Of a stretch of 64,000 nt of DNA, positions 45,804 to 57,408 are shown piece after piece. Within the stretch, counting starts at the first letter, position 1. Each line of letters starts with the position of its first letter. The translations under genes and the position numbers were made by a program. A model generated the notes under the pieces. It saw only the letters and a list, made by a program, of their open reading frames with translations, did not search any database and was not told the origin of the DNA. This DNA is from Rhinopomastus cyanomelas (lineage: Eukaryota; Chordata; Aves; Bucerotiformes; Rhinopomastidae): assembly GCA_013400115.1 (NCBI GenBank), contig VXBP01007152.1, positions 434,001 to 498,000 of the forward strand, given 5' to 3'.

Positions 45804-46075
45804 CATGTTTTCAAATGCTATATCTACACCCTCCTTCCCTGCACACTCCACCACCTCCCTGGACAGCCTGTTCCATCCACTTGCCCGGCCACTCTTTCAG
45901 TGAAGAAAGAAATTTTCTTAATGTCCAATCTAAACGTCCCCTGGCCCAGATTCAGGCCATTTCCTTTTGTCCTATGGTGAGTGACTTGGAAGAAGAGACT
46001 GACTCCCACCTCTCTGCAACCTTCTTTCAGGTAGTTGTAAAGAGCAACGAGGTCTCCCAGAGAAGTCACTTTGCT
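45804..46075 (-). mobile_element. Older CR1 (group C), right part
   Basis: 'cctccctggacagcctgttc', 'tctttcagtgaagaaagaaa' and 'ttcaggtagttgtaaagagc' are older-type ORF2 C-terminal blocks in antisense. The minus strand keeps GDLVALYNYLKEGCREVG and HHRTKGNGLNLGQGTFRLD. The same orientation and family type as 45445-45535 support one split element. Confidence 0.86.
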
Positions 46076-46170
46076 GTTTCAAGTGATGGGGAACCAGTCA
46101 AACTGGCTGGGGTCCTGGCAGAGCTCTGCAGGGGGACCATGCTTGGACAGGGCTTGGTGCTGTCCTGCCT

Positions 46171-46196
46171 GTTCAGTGGAATGGTCTCCACTGAAC
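46171..46196. repeat. Perfect 10-bp hairpin
   Basis: GTTCAGTGGA (46171-46180) pairs perfectly with TCCACTGAAC (46187-46196) over a 6-nt loop. It lies in the short unique segment between two CR1 copies. No U tract follows, and function is unknown. Confidence 0.85.
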
Positions 46197-46211
46197 TGAG
46201 CTGTGCATGAC

Positions 46212-46293
46212 CTCAATCCGCTGTGGCAGGGGGATTGGACTAGATGATCTTTCAGGGTCCCTTCCAATCCCTAATGATTCTATGATTCTATGA
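46212..46293 (+). mobile_element. CR1 LINE 3' end, group A
   Basis: A sense copy of the 3' UTR only: 'cgctgtggcagggggattgg', then 'actagatgatctttc', with tail 'attctatgattctatga'. It is about 80 bp, truncated within the UTR. Confidence 0.93.
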
Positions 46294-46982
46294 ATCCCTA
46301 TCAATAAAGGCCTTTCCCACCTCTTCACAAACCAAAATTCCCTGGAATAATAATGCAAAACTCATATTCTGGAGGAAATTGATGGGAATTATTTTAATCC
46401 ACTGCTAAACAGAGTGAAACTCTCTGGCTCTGTGATATTTCACATTTTTCTTAGCACTGAGAACTCCTGCAGATGCACGACTAGATAGAAGTCTCAGCTA
46501 TCAGTAAAACGCCGGCAGGATTGCTTGGGAAAGCTGGAGTTCAAAGCTAGGACTTAGGAAGCAGAAGGTGCGTTAAAAATAAGTTAAAATACCATGTTTT
46601 CTTGGAATCTGACTCATGCTTTAGGGATTGGAATTTCTGGAAATGGTTAATTAGTGAAACCGCTTGGGACAGTCTCAGCTAGAATGTCTCCCGTGCCAGG
46701 ATCACAGAGGGCTGGGATTTAATCTACCTGTACAACAGCTTGGGATTTACGCACCCTCCTCGCTTTCAACACCCAGCAGGACATTGCTCTGGCTTGTTTA
46801 GGTGCCTGTGTGTCTCTGCACGTTTGCAGCACAGTGGGATTTGCTTTCCTTTAAGCCAAGGTGCTCAGTACCTGCAGGAGGCACAGTGAGTTCAGTTCAG
46901 TTCAGTGCTGTTGGTCACTGTTGGTTTACATTTTCTCTTTCTTCTAGCACATGAGTACCCTCATTGCTCTGCATTTGGTTAG
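46294..46982. other. Unique non-coding stretch
   Basis: No gene is seen. A short TTCAG triplicate lies at 46891-46905. Confidence 0.55.
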
Positions 46983-47064
46983 TCACAGAATCACAGAACA
47001 TTGGGGATCGGAAGGGACCTTGAAAGGGACCTCGAAAGGTCATCTAGTCCAATCCTCCCGCCAC
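46983..47064 (-). mobile_element. CR1 3'-end fragment, group A, with a 12-bp tandem duplication
   Basis: An antisense 3' UTR copy of about 80 bp. The block 'gggaccttgaaa' (47014-47025) is followed directly by 'gggacctcgaaa' (47026-47037). Other group A copies have it once, so this is a local slippage product. Confidence 0.92.
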
Positions 47065-49648
47065 CTTCATTCCTGTTTATAGAGGATTGATGCAGAGGTG
47101 CTGAGCAGTAGATCATCAGAGCTCAGACCTCCTGCCCCAAAATGCTTACCAGAGGATTGTCCAGCTGCTGTTGAAACTGATGGCTAAAGATCCAAAGATG
47201 AGCACTACATCTTATTCCTGTTTTCCTATGGGAGGTGACAAACTCTGTGTGAATAATTAATGTGTAAATACGAGACTGAGTAGCTGTCAAGGCTTTGGGT
47301 CGATCCCAACTTTAACCAAAGCAATAAAGAATGGGTGAAAGCAATCTACTCGTGACTCCACAGCATCAGTTTAAGACTTACCCTGATCAAAGAAAACAGG
47401 AAAGAAGATCCTTGACAATTCGTTCCAGAGCTCTCCTTCCAAAACAGGGGACGTGTCATTTGTTTGCCTTGTCCTTGATCAGTGCACACAAAAGAAGGGA
47501 AGATTTTACAGCAGCAAATATCAATAATGTCTCAAGGGAGCCGGGCAAAATTGCTTTGTCTATTTACAAATCAATACGTAAAATCCTCCATAAAGCTGGT
47601 ACTCACTTGACTTTGATGCCTGAGCATTATTGTGGGTGTAAAGAGTTGTTCCTTGTCACGTGTAGTGGAAGGAGCAGCAAAGCTGGTGTGATATCTACTT
47701 TTCTACCTGCATGCTCCTGTCAGCACAAGCCACAAGGGTTCATCAGGTGGTGGGCTGAGCAGCATCCCATGCTGGGAATTCTGCCTCATCTGTGCCTCAG
47801 AGACCTCCTCAGACCTTCCTCACCTGTTTGAATGCTCCTGGCAGGTAGTGCCCCTGCCCTATCAAACAAGTCCACTCTAGTATTTCCATCAGTAATTCCC
47901 AGATGGGAAGAATTATCCTCTCTGGGCTTTGATTGTTTGTAAGAGGGAGTGATTAGACACAAAGCCCCAAGTCAGAGCACGGCGCTGAAGTCTTGTTGTA
48001 TGTCTTACGTGGGAAAGGCAGCCCTGCCTGTCCCTTTGTTCTGCTCCTGTCACTGCACTGGATGAAACAGAAGAGCTCAGGCCCTCCTGCCGTCAGCTTT
48101 CCCTGGAATATCAGCAGGTTTTTATAGGATGTGTTTTTTCCCACTGCTGGGTAGATCCGCCCGTACTCCCTAGGGCTCAGAAGCAACAGGAGAAGGCTGT
48201 GCAGGCTCAGCTGGGACAAGTGAGGTGCTGTCAAGACATTTCCATCAAAACACAGCAAAGATACTATCTATAAAGTCAACTTCTGCTTCCTTCAGGGAAG
48301 TCCAACATTTGCCCCTGGGAAAAGAAATGCTCTTATAGTCATGTAAGACCAGGAAAAGGAGCCCAGAAAGCCCAGGGGTGTTCCTCCCGTAACTTAAATG
48401 TTGCCTGGAAAAGGAGTTGGGGAGGATGCAGAGGGAGAAATGATACCTTTCATTAGATCAGCCAAGCAGGTCAGATGCAGTACAGGAGCAGGAAAAAGAC
48501 TGCACACGAACCCTTTTGCAGGGCAAACCACAAAAACACAGTCACCAAACACGGTCAAGACCCCAAGCACTGATCTGAATGCTGCAGTGATGAAAATATT
48601 GCCCTGGATGATCTGCAAATGTCACTTAAGGGATGTAGGATCAACCCTAACAAACCAGTGAGAGGAGAACTGGTTGGGCAGAAATGCCATCAAATGGGTA
48701 GAAATTCCATCAAATGGGGGGTCAACACGTTTTCGATTTTCTCCATCAGGATTTAAAAGACATAAAGTCTGGGAAATGAAGGCCAACAGCAAGAAAGCAG
48801 ATTTTATTTTCTCCTCAGCCAGCAGTAAACAACACACATCTTTCAGAAAATGAGACATGTCCCAAGGAATTTGAGATGGATCATTGCCTTTTATGAAACA
48901 TTAGAAGTGCCTGGAAGTTAACGCTGCAAATTAGAATGCAGAGAATAGACAGACCACAGGAAAACATCATTATGTGCAATGTATTGACTTTCCCTTCACA
49001 GCGGGGACAGCAGCTTTATTGTTTAGGTAAGCAAATGGGAATTCAAATGGGAGACCCAATCCACCTTGGATCATTTTTTCCCCCCTTTTGGACAAGATGA
49101 AATGTGCTGCAGTGTCCTGTATCACTGTATTATGCATTACTGCCTGGAGGAGAGTTTCTCCCCAAACAAGCGGATGAAAACATTTTAAGGGAGATCACAA
49201 AGGAGCTTAGAGCAACGAGCAAACACCAAACAGGCAGCACAAGCATGATTAATTTGTTGCTGCCCGCTCCCCCACTCAGAGAGGGCTGAGCTGGGAAAGA
49301 ACATGGTTTGTTTGCAAAAGAAACAGATTCCTATCGTGGAGAGGACAGGGACAAAACTGCTTTGAATTCTCTTTGTTGCCTTTTGTGCAGCAAATCCTCC
49401 AGCACAGAGCTGTAAGGCTTATAACTCCCGTGTGCCTGAGTGCTACCACGTTCCTGCTTCCAGCAGCAGCAGTCTGTGTGCAGATGCCTTTGTTCTCTGG
49501 TTCCCTCTTCGTGTGCTCTGTACTTGTGGTCTCCTACCTGTGGGTTAGCAAATGACTCTGTTACATGAATGGGGAAGGCTGAATCTCTGAGAAAGGATTT
49601 GCAACAAGCAGAGATGATGCTGGTGGTTTGTTCTAAAATGTTCTTCCT
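47065..49648. other. Unique non-coding stretch
   Basis: No gene is recognised. The frame at 47331-47831 (+, 166 codons) has no domain that I can identify. A 20-bp imperfect tandem pair is at 48680-48719. Confidence 0.55.
48680..48719. repeat. 20-bp tandem duplication, two copies
   Basis: 'agaaatgccatcaaatgggt' is followed by 'agaaattccatcaaatgggg', with two differences. It is a minimal tandem repeat in otherwise unique DNA. Confidence 0.85.
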
Positions 49649-49766
49649 TATTCCTGTGCGACTTGGTCTAGGTGGTCCTGCTCCGGCAGGGGGATTGGAC
49701 TAGATGATCTTTCAAGGTCCCTTCCAATCCCTAATGTTCTGTGCTTCTGTGATTCTTTGATTCCTA
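49649..49766 (+). mobile_element. CR1 LINE 3' end, group A
   Basis: A sense copy from 'ttattcctgtgcgacttgg' and the TAG stop through the 3' UTR to a tail of 'gtgcttctgtgattctttga'. A short 'atagaatcacaacacttaga' at 49782-49801 may be a further degraded antisense tail. Confidence 0.93.
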
Positions 49767-50726
49767 GACAATTATAGAATCACAACACTTAGAGCCCCTG
49801 GAGGTCAGTCTTGCTGAGGCTTACATTTTGTTGTTGGATGGTGCACAGGTGAGAGGTGGCTTTGGAGGTGAAGGCAGTTGAAGAGGCCTGTCACCACTGT
49901 GCCCTACTGGCAGAGCAGAGTGGGTGGTGGATGGTGGCATGAGATCAGGAACCAAAAGCTGTGGAGCAACTTCTCGACTTGGTTTTCCTGCTGATTTGGA
50001 GGTGTGAATAACCATGCCCTGAATCCAGGAGCGGGAGCTCAGTGGTTTCAGGTCACCTACTTTCCAAGGCCGCCCACCACTCTTCTCGTGATGAAGTCAT
50101 GGCGTCTAAGTTGGACACATCTTGTGTGAAGTCTGACTACTGCAGCAGTTGGCCCGAATCTGGCCACCAGTTTTGCTGACCTGCCTTTCTTGGGTGAGCA
50201 ACGAGGCTGCTGTTGCTTCTGCTGCCAGCCCTTGCTGCCCAGCAAGGCTGAGGGTTTCTGGGGCAGCAGCAGTCCCATCTCAGGTCCTTCACGGGGGTCC
50301 TAACCTCACCTGGTTGCCAGCGCACTTCCTCCCTCCTGGAACCTCCCCATCTCTCAATGTCTCCTCTGTGCCAATCCGTCCAGGAGGTTTATCAGGTGGC
50401 TTGTGGCAACCTGCATTTGGTACTGATGGTGAGCCTTGGAAACATGCAAGAGAGTGCCTTGGATTTCAAAGGGATTCAGCATCATTTCTGTCCCTTTCAG
50501 AGCCTTGTTATCCCTTTTTGGCCCCGAGAATTAGTCCTGTTTGTGCTAGAGATGTGTCCAGCAAGAGCAGCTCCCACATAAATGGGTCATTATACAAAAA
50601 GCAACAATTTGGAGGAAGGCAGGAGATTTTTTTTCTCAAGGCTTGTGTGCTTTTGTGAAGTGCAGAAGACCAATGAAAACTGCATTTTAAGCTACAGTTA
50701 CCTGTACTGATGTGAAATGGAAAGAG
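49767..50726. other. Unique non-coding stretch
   Basis: No gene is recognised. The 169-codon frame at 50149-50658 overlaps open frames on the other strand and has no recognisable domain. Confidence 0.5.
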
Positions 50727-50812
50727 ATCATAGAATCATTAGGAACTGGAAGGGACCTTGAAAGATCCTCTAGTCCAATCCCCCTGCCACAGCAGGATCA
50801 CGTAGACCAAGA
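50727..50812 (-). mobile_element. CR1 3'-end fragment, group A
   Basis: An antisense tail and 3' UTR, 'catagaatcattaggaactg' to 'tcacgtagaccaag', truncated at the ORF2 stop. About 85 bp remain. Confidence 0.93.
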
Positions 50813-50871
50813 TCAAATGCACTAGCCACAGAACTCTAGGTCATGGCTTTTTTTAAAGACTCCAAATCATG

Positions 50872-50950
50872 ATATAGAATCATTAGGGATTGGAAGGGAC
50901 CTCAAAACATTATCTAGTTCAATCCCCCTGCCACAGCAGGATCATCTAGT
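50872..50950 (-). mobile_element. CR1 3'-end fragment, group A
   Basis: A second antisense 3' UTR fragment only 60 bp after the previous one ('atagaatcattagggattgg' to 'caggatcatctag'). The two differ at several positions, so independent insertion is as likely as duplication. Confidence 0.93.
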
Positions 50951-52861
50951 AAAGGCTCCCTCTCACATCTCCCAATCCCTTTACACAGATTTCTCCAGAC
51001 TATAGTGTCCAAAGCATTGCTGAAACTACATAACCAGCTTTAAAGAAAGCGAGAACACTGAAATAGTTTTCTGGGGACAAAGTGCCTTGTGTGTGGCTCA
51101 GCTGTGATTTAGAGATTTGCCCCCTTTCCTTTCCCCCATCCCTTGCTAACTCGTGCCTTCCCTCCCTGTAGTTAGCAATAAACAAACACCTCAGGGATGG
51201 AGAAGATGATTGAAAACCCATGAAAACGTTTGAAAGCCCTGATTCACCACCAGCAAATCACCTTCCATTGCAGCTGAGTGTCTGCCTTCATTTGAATATT
51301 TGATGGAATCTGGTGGAACACAAATGAAACTGTTGCTGGGAGAGGAATAATGCGATGGCAATCTGTAGTAATGATCTGAGCTGGTGCCATTTGCAGCTCT
51401 GGCACCGTATTAGTCGCTGTGTATCACTGCCGCGTTGTTAATGACACCCCTGCCACACACAGAGCCCATTAATGACAGGGAAAAGCCAGCAGGGAGCTGA
51501 GCACCCGTGGTTTTCAGACGCCCTTGACTCACATCCTGTGCGCCAGCTGTTGAAGTTTTCGCTCAGCCACCAACGGGCTGGATTGCCACCCCCTCACATC
51601 TTCCAGCTGGAAAACTCATGTGAGCCCTCCCCATCCCATTCCAGTGGGAGAAGACTGGGATTACAAAATCCTGGTATTTCTGCAAGGGGCAGAGTTGGAG
51701 GGAGAGGGGGAAAGGCAGGATCCCTTCTCTCCACTGACAGTTTCAGGAATGACATTGCCTGCAAGTCACTGATCCCTCTGCGACTGAGCAGTTCCAGTCT
51801 CCTGTACTGTGACAAGTTGTCCTCCTGCCCTCTCACTGTCATACAGCTCCCCAAGCCAGAAAAAGCCCCTCAAGCAAAAAGGAAAACTCGCCTGGCTTAG
51901 CAGAAGATGCTAAGATTAAATCAGGAGCTAAAGCTGACCTAAAGGTCGTCTCTGAACTCCTATAACGGTTGAAGATGTGCGCGATTCATTGCTAAGCTAA
52001 GGGAGACGCCACACAAGTTGCTGAACCAGAAGACAGCACAACTCTTGAAGTGAAAAATGCTACCAAAACCCTTCCTCAAAGCAAGAGGAGCCAAAGGAGA
52101 AGGGCAATCACATCTTCAGAGAAGCTGGCTTCACACCGAGTGAAACAGAGGTTTTCACCGCTTGCTCCAGCTGTGCTGAAGGGGTACTAGCAGGGAGAAG
52201 AAAGCAGATGCCTCCTCAAAAGCTCACCTTGATCTTCTGAGGAACTGTTCCCTGGAAGTGGTGCTTCCTGCCATCCTGTGGCTCACAGGTGTCCCCGGTT
52301 GTGTTTGCTGTCTGAGCCCTCGACACCGGCTCAGAGCGGGTGGCTGTGGAGGCCCTTTCACAGACCTGTCACGAGGCAAAGCAGAAGTCTTCTTGTTCCC
52401 ATCTGTATTCTCCACTTCCCTTCGGCGTGCAGCATCACAAGTGAAGCTGATGAGCAGCAGCTGGGGCACGGGGCTGTTTCCATTCAGTGCACTAAAGGCA
52501 CTGTAAGTAGCTGCAGTGTTTTCCACTCCAGCTCTCCCTGGATGCAGGAGAGGATGAAACCACCTGAGTGACAGAACAAAGGGAGGCACTTTTATCTCAC
52601 GTGGCAGAGAGCTTGTGCCCAGCTTGGAGAAAGAGTCCTTCGGTAGGTTACTTATGGATCTACTTGTTTTCTGTGTCTTCTTCTGAGTTACCAGACTCTG
52701 CCCCTTGCCAGACACAGAATCTGAGATGATGCAGGGCCTGATCTAAGCTGCTCTGACTGTTTAGATACTGGTTTCCAGCAGCTGAGACCTGCCATCAGGT
52801 CTGAAGAATGATATTTCTGCCAGCAGTGGCCACTTACTTACTGGCTGGGTGGTGAATGGAT
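50951..52861. other. Unique non-coding stretch
   Basis: No gene or repeat is recognised. The minus-strand frame at 52224-52715 (163 codons) overlaps open + strand frames and lacks a known domain. Confidence 0.5.
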
Positions 52862-53550
52862 TGAGAAGAGCCATGAGGAGAGGACTTGGGGTTTGTTAGA
52901 GGAGAAGGCCAACACGAGCCAGCAAGGTGTCAGTGCAGCCCTGAAAGCCAACTCTGTCCTGGGCACCATAAAAAGAAGTTTCACCTGCAGATCAAGGGAG
53001 GTGATTCTCCTGTTCTGCTCTCTGAAACCTCACCTGGAGTACCATGTCCAGTTCCGGGGTCTCCAATACAAAAAGAACATGGAACTGTTGGAGCAGGGCC
53101 AGAGGAAGGTCAGAAGGATGATGAAAAGGCTGCAATACCTCTCCTAAGAGGACAGGCTGAGGGAATTGGAGCTTTTCAGCCTGGAGAAGACAAGGCTCTA
53201 GGGCAACATTACAGCAGTCTCCCAGCACCTGAAGGTGCTACAGGAAAGCTGGGGAGGGAGTTTTTACAAGAGACTCTAGTGATAGGACAAGGGGGATGGT
53301 TTCAAGCTAAAAGGAGGTAGGTTTATATGAGATCTTAGGAAGAAATTCCTTACTATGAGGGTGATGAGGCACTGGAACAGGTTGCCCAGAGAAGACCACC
53401 CCATCCCTGGAAGTGTTCAAGGCCAGGCTGGATGAGGCTGTGGGCACCCTGGTCTGATTAGAGGTGTCCTTGCCCATGGCAGAGGGGTTGGAACCAGACA
53501 ATGTCTGAGGTCCCATCCAAACTAAACCACTCTATGATTCTATGATTAAT
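52862..53550 (+). mobile_element. CR1 LINE (group C), the longest continuous copy in the window
   Basis: Sense CR1 of an older family, about 690 bp. The readable remnant contains KANSVLGTIKRSFTCRSREV, LKPHLEYHVQFRGLQYKKNM and ELLEQGQRKVRRMMKRLQYL, the stretch just after the RT domain. Stops and frame losses follow ('cctctcctaagag' near 53138; 'ctctagggcaac' near 53196). The 3' UTR is distinct and the tail is 'actctatgattctatgatt'. Confidence 0.92.
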
Positions 53551-54569
53551 TTAAAGCTGAATTTTTTATTATGGGGCTTTAGAAATTTAAAGACCAAAAG
53601 GTTAGTGGACCAGATTCTGAGAAACAGCATCCGCCCTGGACTTGTAATGCTGGCAGCAACCCTGTGCAGGCATGTGGGGCCCCTGAAAAGCATCACCCAG
53701 CCCCTGTCCCAGAGTGTTTGTATTTCCTTTCAATTGCAAATGAGTGTTGTCTAAGGACTTAGGCTCCAGTTTGCCTTGTAGAAATTGATTTATCTCTTAA
53801 TAACACCTTGGCTGTGATGGGGCAAGAGGAAGCGGAGCCTGAGCAGCAGCACTATTGTGCTGCCACTACAAACTAGAGCTAAAGGTGTTACTCTTTAACC
53901 ACAAGCTTCGGAGTTTGGGGGATTTTTACAAGGGCAATTTTTCAGCTGACAATAGGCTTTTTGCACAACAGATTCTTTCCTGTTTAGGGTTTCATCACAC
54001 AGTTTCTGCAGCCTTGCTGCCCTCTGAACCTCCCGCAGGCAGCAGCGTGCAGGGGAGAGGGGATCAAACCACAGGAAGGATGAGTCTGCGTTCTGCTCTT
54101 CAATTGCAGTGTACAGCTGTCAGTGATAATTATGGGGAAAGGCTCATTGATTTACAGTCCACCTTCAGAAGGACTGAGGTTTAAACACACCCAGGGAAAG
54201 GAAAAAACAACCCACTAAGAAATCTGCTCTACTTTACCTGTCACTAGAGAGGAGAGAGCTGACTTCAGGTGTCTGCGAGAGTCGCACGCGGCTCTGAGAC
54301 AGAGTTGTCTGAATGAAGAAGCAGCTTTACTTCAAAAGTGCAGACTGTCTTATTTTTACTGGGATCTCACCCGACAGTGAAGTCTGATTTAGGAGTGTGT
54401 CAGCTCTGTAGAGGTGGCCTTGTTCTGAAACAAGGGCTTAGATGGAGCCAAGCGCGAGAGCAGGACACGCGGACCACTCCCAGATTCCATCATTTGGGCA
54501 GAGCCTAACTGTGCTGCGGATTTCCTCCTCTCCAAGGAGACTAAAATAGGTGATTCAGCCAATAACACA
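53551..54569. other. Unique non-coding stretch
   Basis: No gene is recognised. 'gacagaattcttcc'-type repeats are absent. 54100-54180 contains 'gataattatgggg' in an AT-rich context. Confidence 0.5.
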
Positions 54570-54765
54570 TAGAATCATTAGGGATTGGAAGGGACCTCGA
54601 AACATCATCTAGTCCAATCCTCCTGCCACAGCAGGATCACCTAGACCAAGTCACACAGGAACATATCCAGGTGGGTTTTGAACACCTCCAAAGAAGGAGA
54701 CTCCACAACCCCTCTGGGCAGCCCCTCCCAGTGCTCCATCACCCTCACTGTGAAGAAGTTCTCAG
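54570..54765 (-). mobile_element. CR1 LINE, group A, 5'-truncated
   Basis: An antisense copy with a clean tail ('catagaatcattagggattg') through 'tcactgtgaagaagttct', then unique DNA. It is very similar to the other group A copies. Confidence 0.94.
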
Positions 54766-54856
54766 CAATACTGAAATGCCACACACTAATAGAAAGAGTG
54801 GTATGGGATCTATTTAAAGCTGAAAGCTCTTGATTTCCTGCCTGACTGCAGGTAGG

Positions 54857-55125
54857 ATCACAGAGTCATCGATGTTGTAGGGAACCTTTGAGACCATAAA
54901 GACCAGCTGCCAACCCAAAGCCACCATGCCCACTCAACTCTGTTCCCTAGTGCCACATCTACCTGTTTTTGGAACACTTCCAGTGATGCTGACTCTGCCA
55001 CCTCCCTGGATACCATGTTCCAATCCCTGACCACTCTGTCAGGGAACAAATTTTTCCTTCTGACCAATCTAAACCTCCTCCAGTTCAACTCAAGTATATC
55101 TGTTTCTATAGGAGCCGAACTATTG
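54857..55125 (-). mobile_element. Old CR1 (group C), antisense
   Basis: 'atcacagagtcatcgatgtt', 'ccacctccctggataccatg' and 'ccttctgaccaatctaaacc' are older CR1 3' blocks. The minus-strand remnant reads LNWRRFRLVRRKNLFPDRVV, then EVAESASLEVFQKQVDVAL. It is followed by an 11-base A run at about 55139-55149. Confidence 0.83.
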
Positions 55126-56516
55126 AGTCGTGGGCTACAAAAAAAAAAAGGCCAGGTCCAGATGAGGGTTTCTCCATGACTGGAGACTCCTTTTTGCACT
55201 GCAGCTCATTATCAACTCCAGTTTTCTCTTTCACATTCAGCTTCTGAGAAGCTCATGTGAACTGTAGACTCAATAAACCCTGATTTCACCCAGCCCAGGA
55301 CTCGAGGTTAGAATCAACCCGCCTGTAATTCCTTGGGCATAAATAAAACTTACATCGTCTATAAACTAGGGCTTATGGGGTTAACTTGCCGTGGCACAAA
55401 GTCTCTTAGAAGGGAGAGGGATTTATTTATAAGTTAACATTTTTCTACACACACATGCATTTATATGTGCTCATTAATCTGCCAGAATGCATATTGAGAG
55501 CATTTAATACACTCTTCAACAGCCGAGAAATTTCTGTTCAGCTCATGACCTCCATCACCACAGTGAGTGATAATGAGCCTTTTGCTGTAGGATCCAGCTC
55601 CTGGTGAAGGACAGAGTAGAAATCCACACTCTTGCTGATACTAAGGTTAGATCGAGCACGGGAGAAGAAGTTAGTCGCCCTCGTTTTTGCCAAGTTTGTC
55701 TGCAATGAACCACACTAACAATAGAAAGGTAAAAGCACTTCAAGCAGAAAACAAAGCGTGGAGCTGCTACACCTTCTGGCTCTTGACCAAAGAAGAATTA
55801 GCACAAAGAAAAGCTTCTCTGACATTTTGTTAAACACTTCATGCTGCCAGCCTCTTTGGGCTGGCAGAAGGGAGCAAGAAAACCCTGGGAAAACCTTCCA
55901 AACCAGTTCTTTCTAGAAGAAGACTTATTGGATTTAAATACTTATTTACCAGTATTTCTCAGTACTTCAGGGAAGTAGTAGCTGGCTAATTCATTTCTCC
56001 TAACATCATTTCTTTATTCTCATCGTGACACAGGTCACAGTGATCCTAGGAAGATTTTCTTGGAATGACTTTGTTTTTCAGTGACTGTGTTGATACCTTA
56101 CCCCTGTCTTCAGTGTCAAAGCGTCCCAGTCTCCGACATGACTTATCAGAACAGTTGCTCTCAGTGCATATTCTAATCAACAAATTAACATTCAACAACA
56201 ACTCAAGGTCTTTTATACAAATAACAAATTAAAAGGCTTTGTGTCAACACAAATGGCTGTTTGGCGTAGAGGGAGATCAACATAAAGACCCCAGAGATGC
56301 AGCCACTCAGCAGCACCATTCCATGCTGTCATGACCAGTAATGATCAAAATCCTTCAGGGGGTCACACCCTGCTCCCCCTTCTCATTATGCAAAGTGGGA
56401 ACCTGTTCTTTCAAAGATGGATTTACTGGTCTCTATGATCTCAACACCTTTCAGTTGTGCTTGAAAGGAAAATATTATTTCTTGATAGAAAGGAAACCAG
56501 TATTTCTTAATGTAAA
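55126..56516. other. Unique non-coding stretch, AT-rich in places
   Basis: No gene is recognised. About 55425-55520 is AT-rich ('gggatttatttataagttaa', 'gctcattaatctgcc') and could be conserved non-coding DNA. Confidence 0.5.
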
Positions 56517-56618
56517 GTTCCCATGCAACTTGGTCTAGGAGATCCTGCTCTGACAGGGGGAGTGGACTAGATGACCTTTCGAGGTCCCTTCCAATCCCTA
56601 ATGTTCTGTGATTCTGTG
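56517..56618 (+). mobile_element. CR1 3' end, group A; first copy of a 119-bp duplicated block
   Basis: Sense 3' end from 'ttcccatgcaacttggtcta' to 'gttctgtgattctgtg'. Together with 17 bp of upstream non-CR1 sequence (from 56500) it is repeated at 57409-57527 with 5 differences in 119 bp. Confidence 0.93.
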
Positions 56619-56918
56619 AAACAAAAATTAATTGATTTTTCTCTTATAGCAGAGAGATACAGGTTTGTCAGTGGATGGATAATTCCAAACATTGAACACG
56701 GAAACACTGACCATATTCAGGTTTTTTCCCCCCATAGGTGAAAGAGATATTTTCTTCTTTGAAGTTCTCCATTGCCTTAAAAACCCTTCACAGAACAGAC
56801 TTCCTAAACCCATAAATCTGAAGTTCTGATCTTTTGTGGGTTGCTGAAGAATGCGCTGTGCCACCCAACCTCAAACACTCAGTCACAAAAATACAATTAA
56901 GCCATCTTCAAAGTGGTC

Positions 56919-57243
56919 ATAGAACCATAGAATCATTAGGGATTGGAAGGGACCTCAAAAGATCATTTAGTCCAGTCTCCCAACAGCAGGACCACCTAGA
57001 CCAAGTTGCACAGTAACATGTCCAGGTGGGTTTTAAATGTCTCCAGAGAAGGAGACTCCACAACTCCCCTGAGCAGCCTGTTCCAGTGCTCTGTCACCCT
57101 CACTGTGAAGAAGTTCCTTCTGATATTTACAAGGAACCCCCTCTGTTCCAGCTCACACCCATTGCCTCTTGTCCTGTCACTAGATGACACTGAGAAGAGC
57201 CCGGCTCCATCCTCCTGACACCCACCCTTCACATATTTATAGA
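56919..57243 (-). mobile_element. CR1 LINE, group A, left arm of a head-to-head pair
   Basis: An antisense copy with its tail at 56920 ('catagaaccatagaatcatt') through the ORF2 C-terminus to 'cttcacatatttatagaca'. The minus-strand frame at 56996-57232 is open and ends FKTHLDMLLCNLV. A sense CR1 starts within a few bases of its 5' end. Confidence 0.95.
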
Positions 57244-57246
57244 CAG

Positions 57247-57407
57247 TGGAGGGTTAGGCTGGACATTAGGAGGTTCCCTATAAATATCAGAAGGAATTTC
57301 TTCACGATGAGGATGACAGAGCACTGGAACAGGCTGCCCAGGGGGGGTGTGGAGTCTCCTTCTCTGCAGACATTTAAAACCCACCTGGATATGTTCCTCT
57401 GTGGCTT
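57247..57407 (+). mobile_element. CR1 LINE, group A, right arm of the head-to-head pair
   Basis: Sense CR1 sequence from 'gagggttaggctggacatta' through 'agcactggaacaggctgccc' to 'gttcctctgtggctt', ending at an N. The first 25 bp resemble a different CR1 group ('ggctggacattagg') before group A spelling takes over, so the 5' end may itself be chimeric. Confidence 0.92.
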
Positions 57408-57408
57408 N
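57408..57408. other. Ambiguous base (N), probable join between two CR1 3' ends
   Basis: Left of the N the CR1 has reached 'tgttcctctgtggctt', and relatives would continue with 'ggtctagg'. Right of the N comes 17 bp of foreign sequence, and then the CR1 goes back to 'ttcccatgcaacttgatcta', repeating the same CR1 position. The N therefore probably marks a join or gap, not an uncertain base. Confidence 0.65.

Noticed and set aside
50149..50658. 169-codon plus-strand frame beginning with a hydrophobic, signal-peptide-like start
   Set aside because: Open frames overlap on the other strand, composition explains the hydrophobic start, and no conserved domain or exon structure is visible.
50727..50950. 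Tandem duplication of a CR1 3' fragment
   Set aside because: The two fragments differ at several sites and their non-CR1 flanks do not match, so two independent insertions are equally or more likely.
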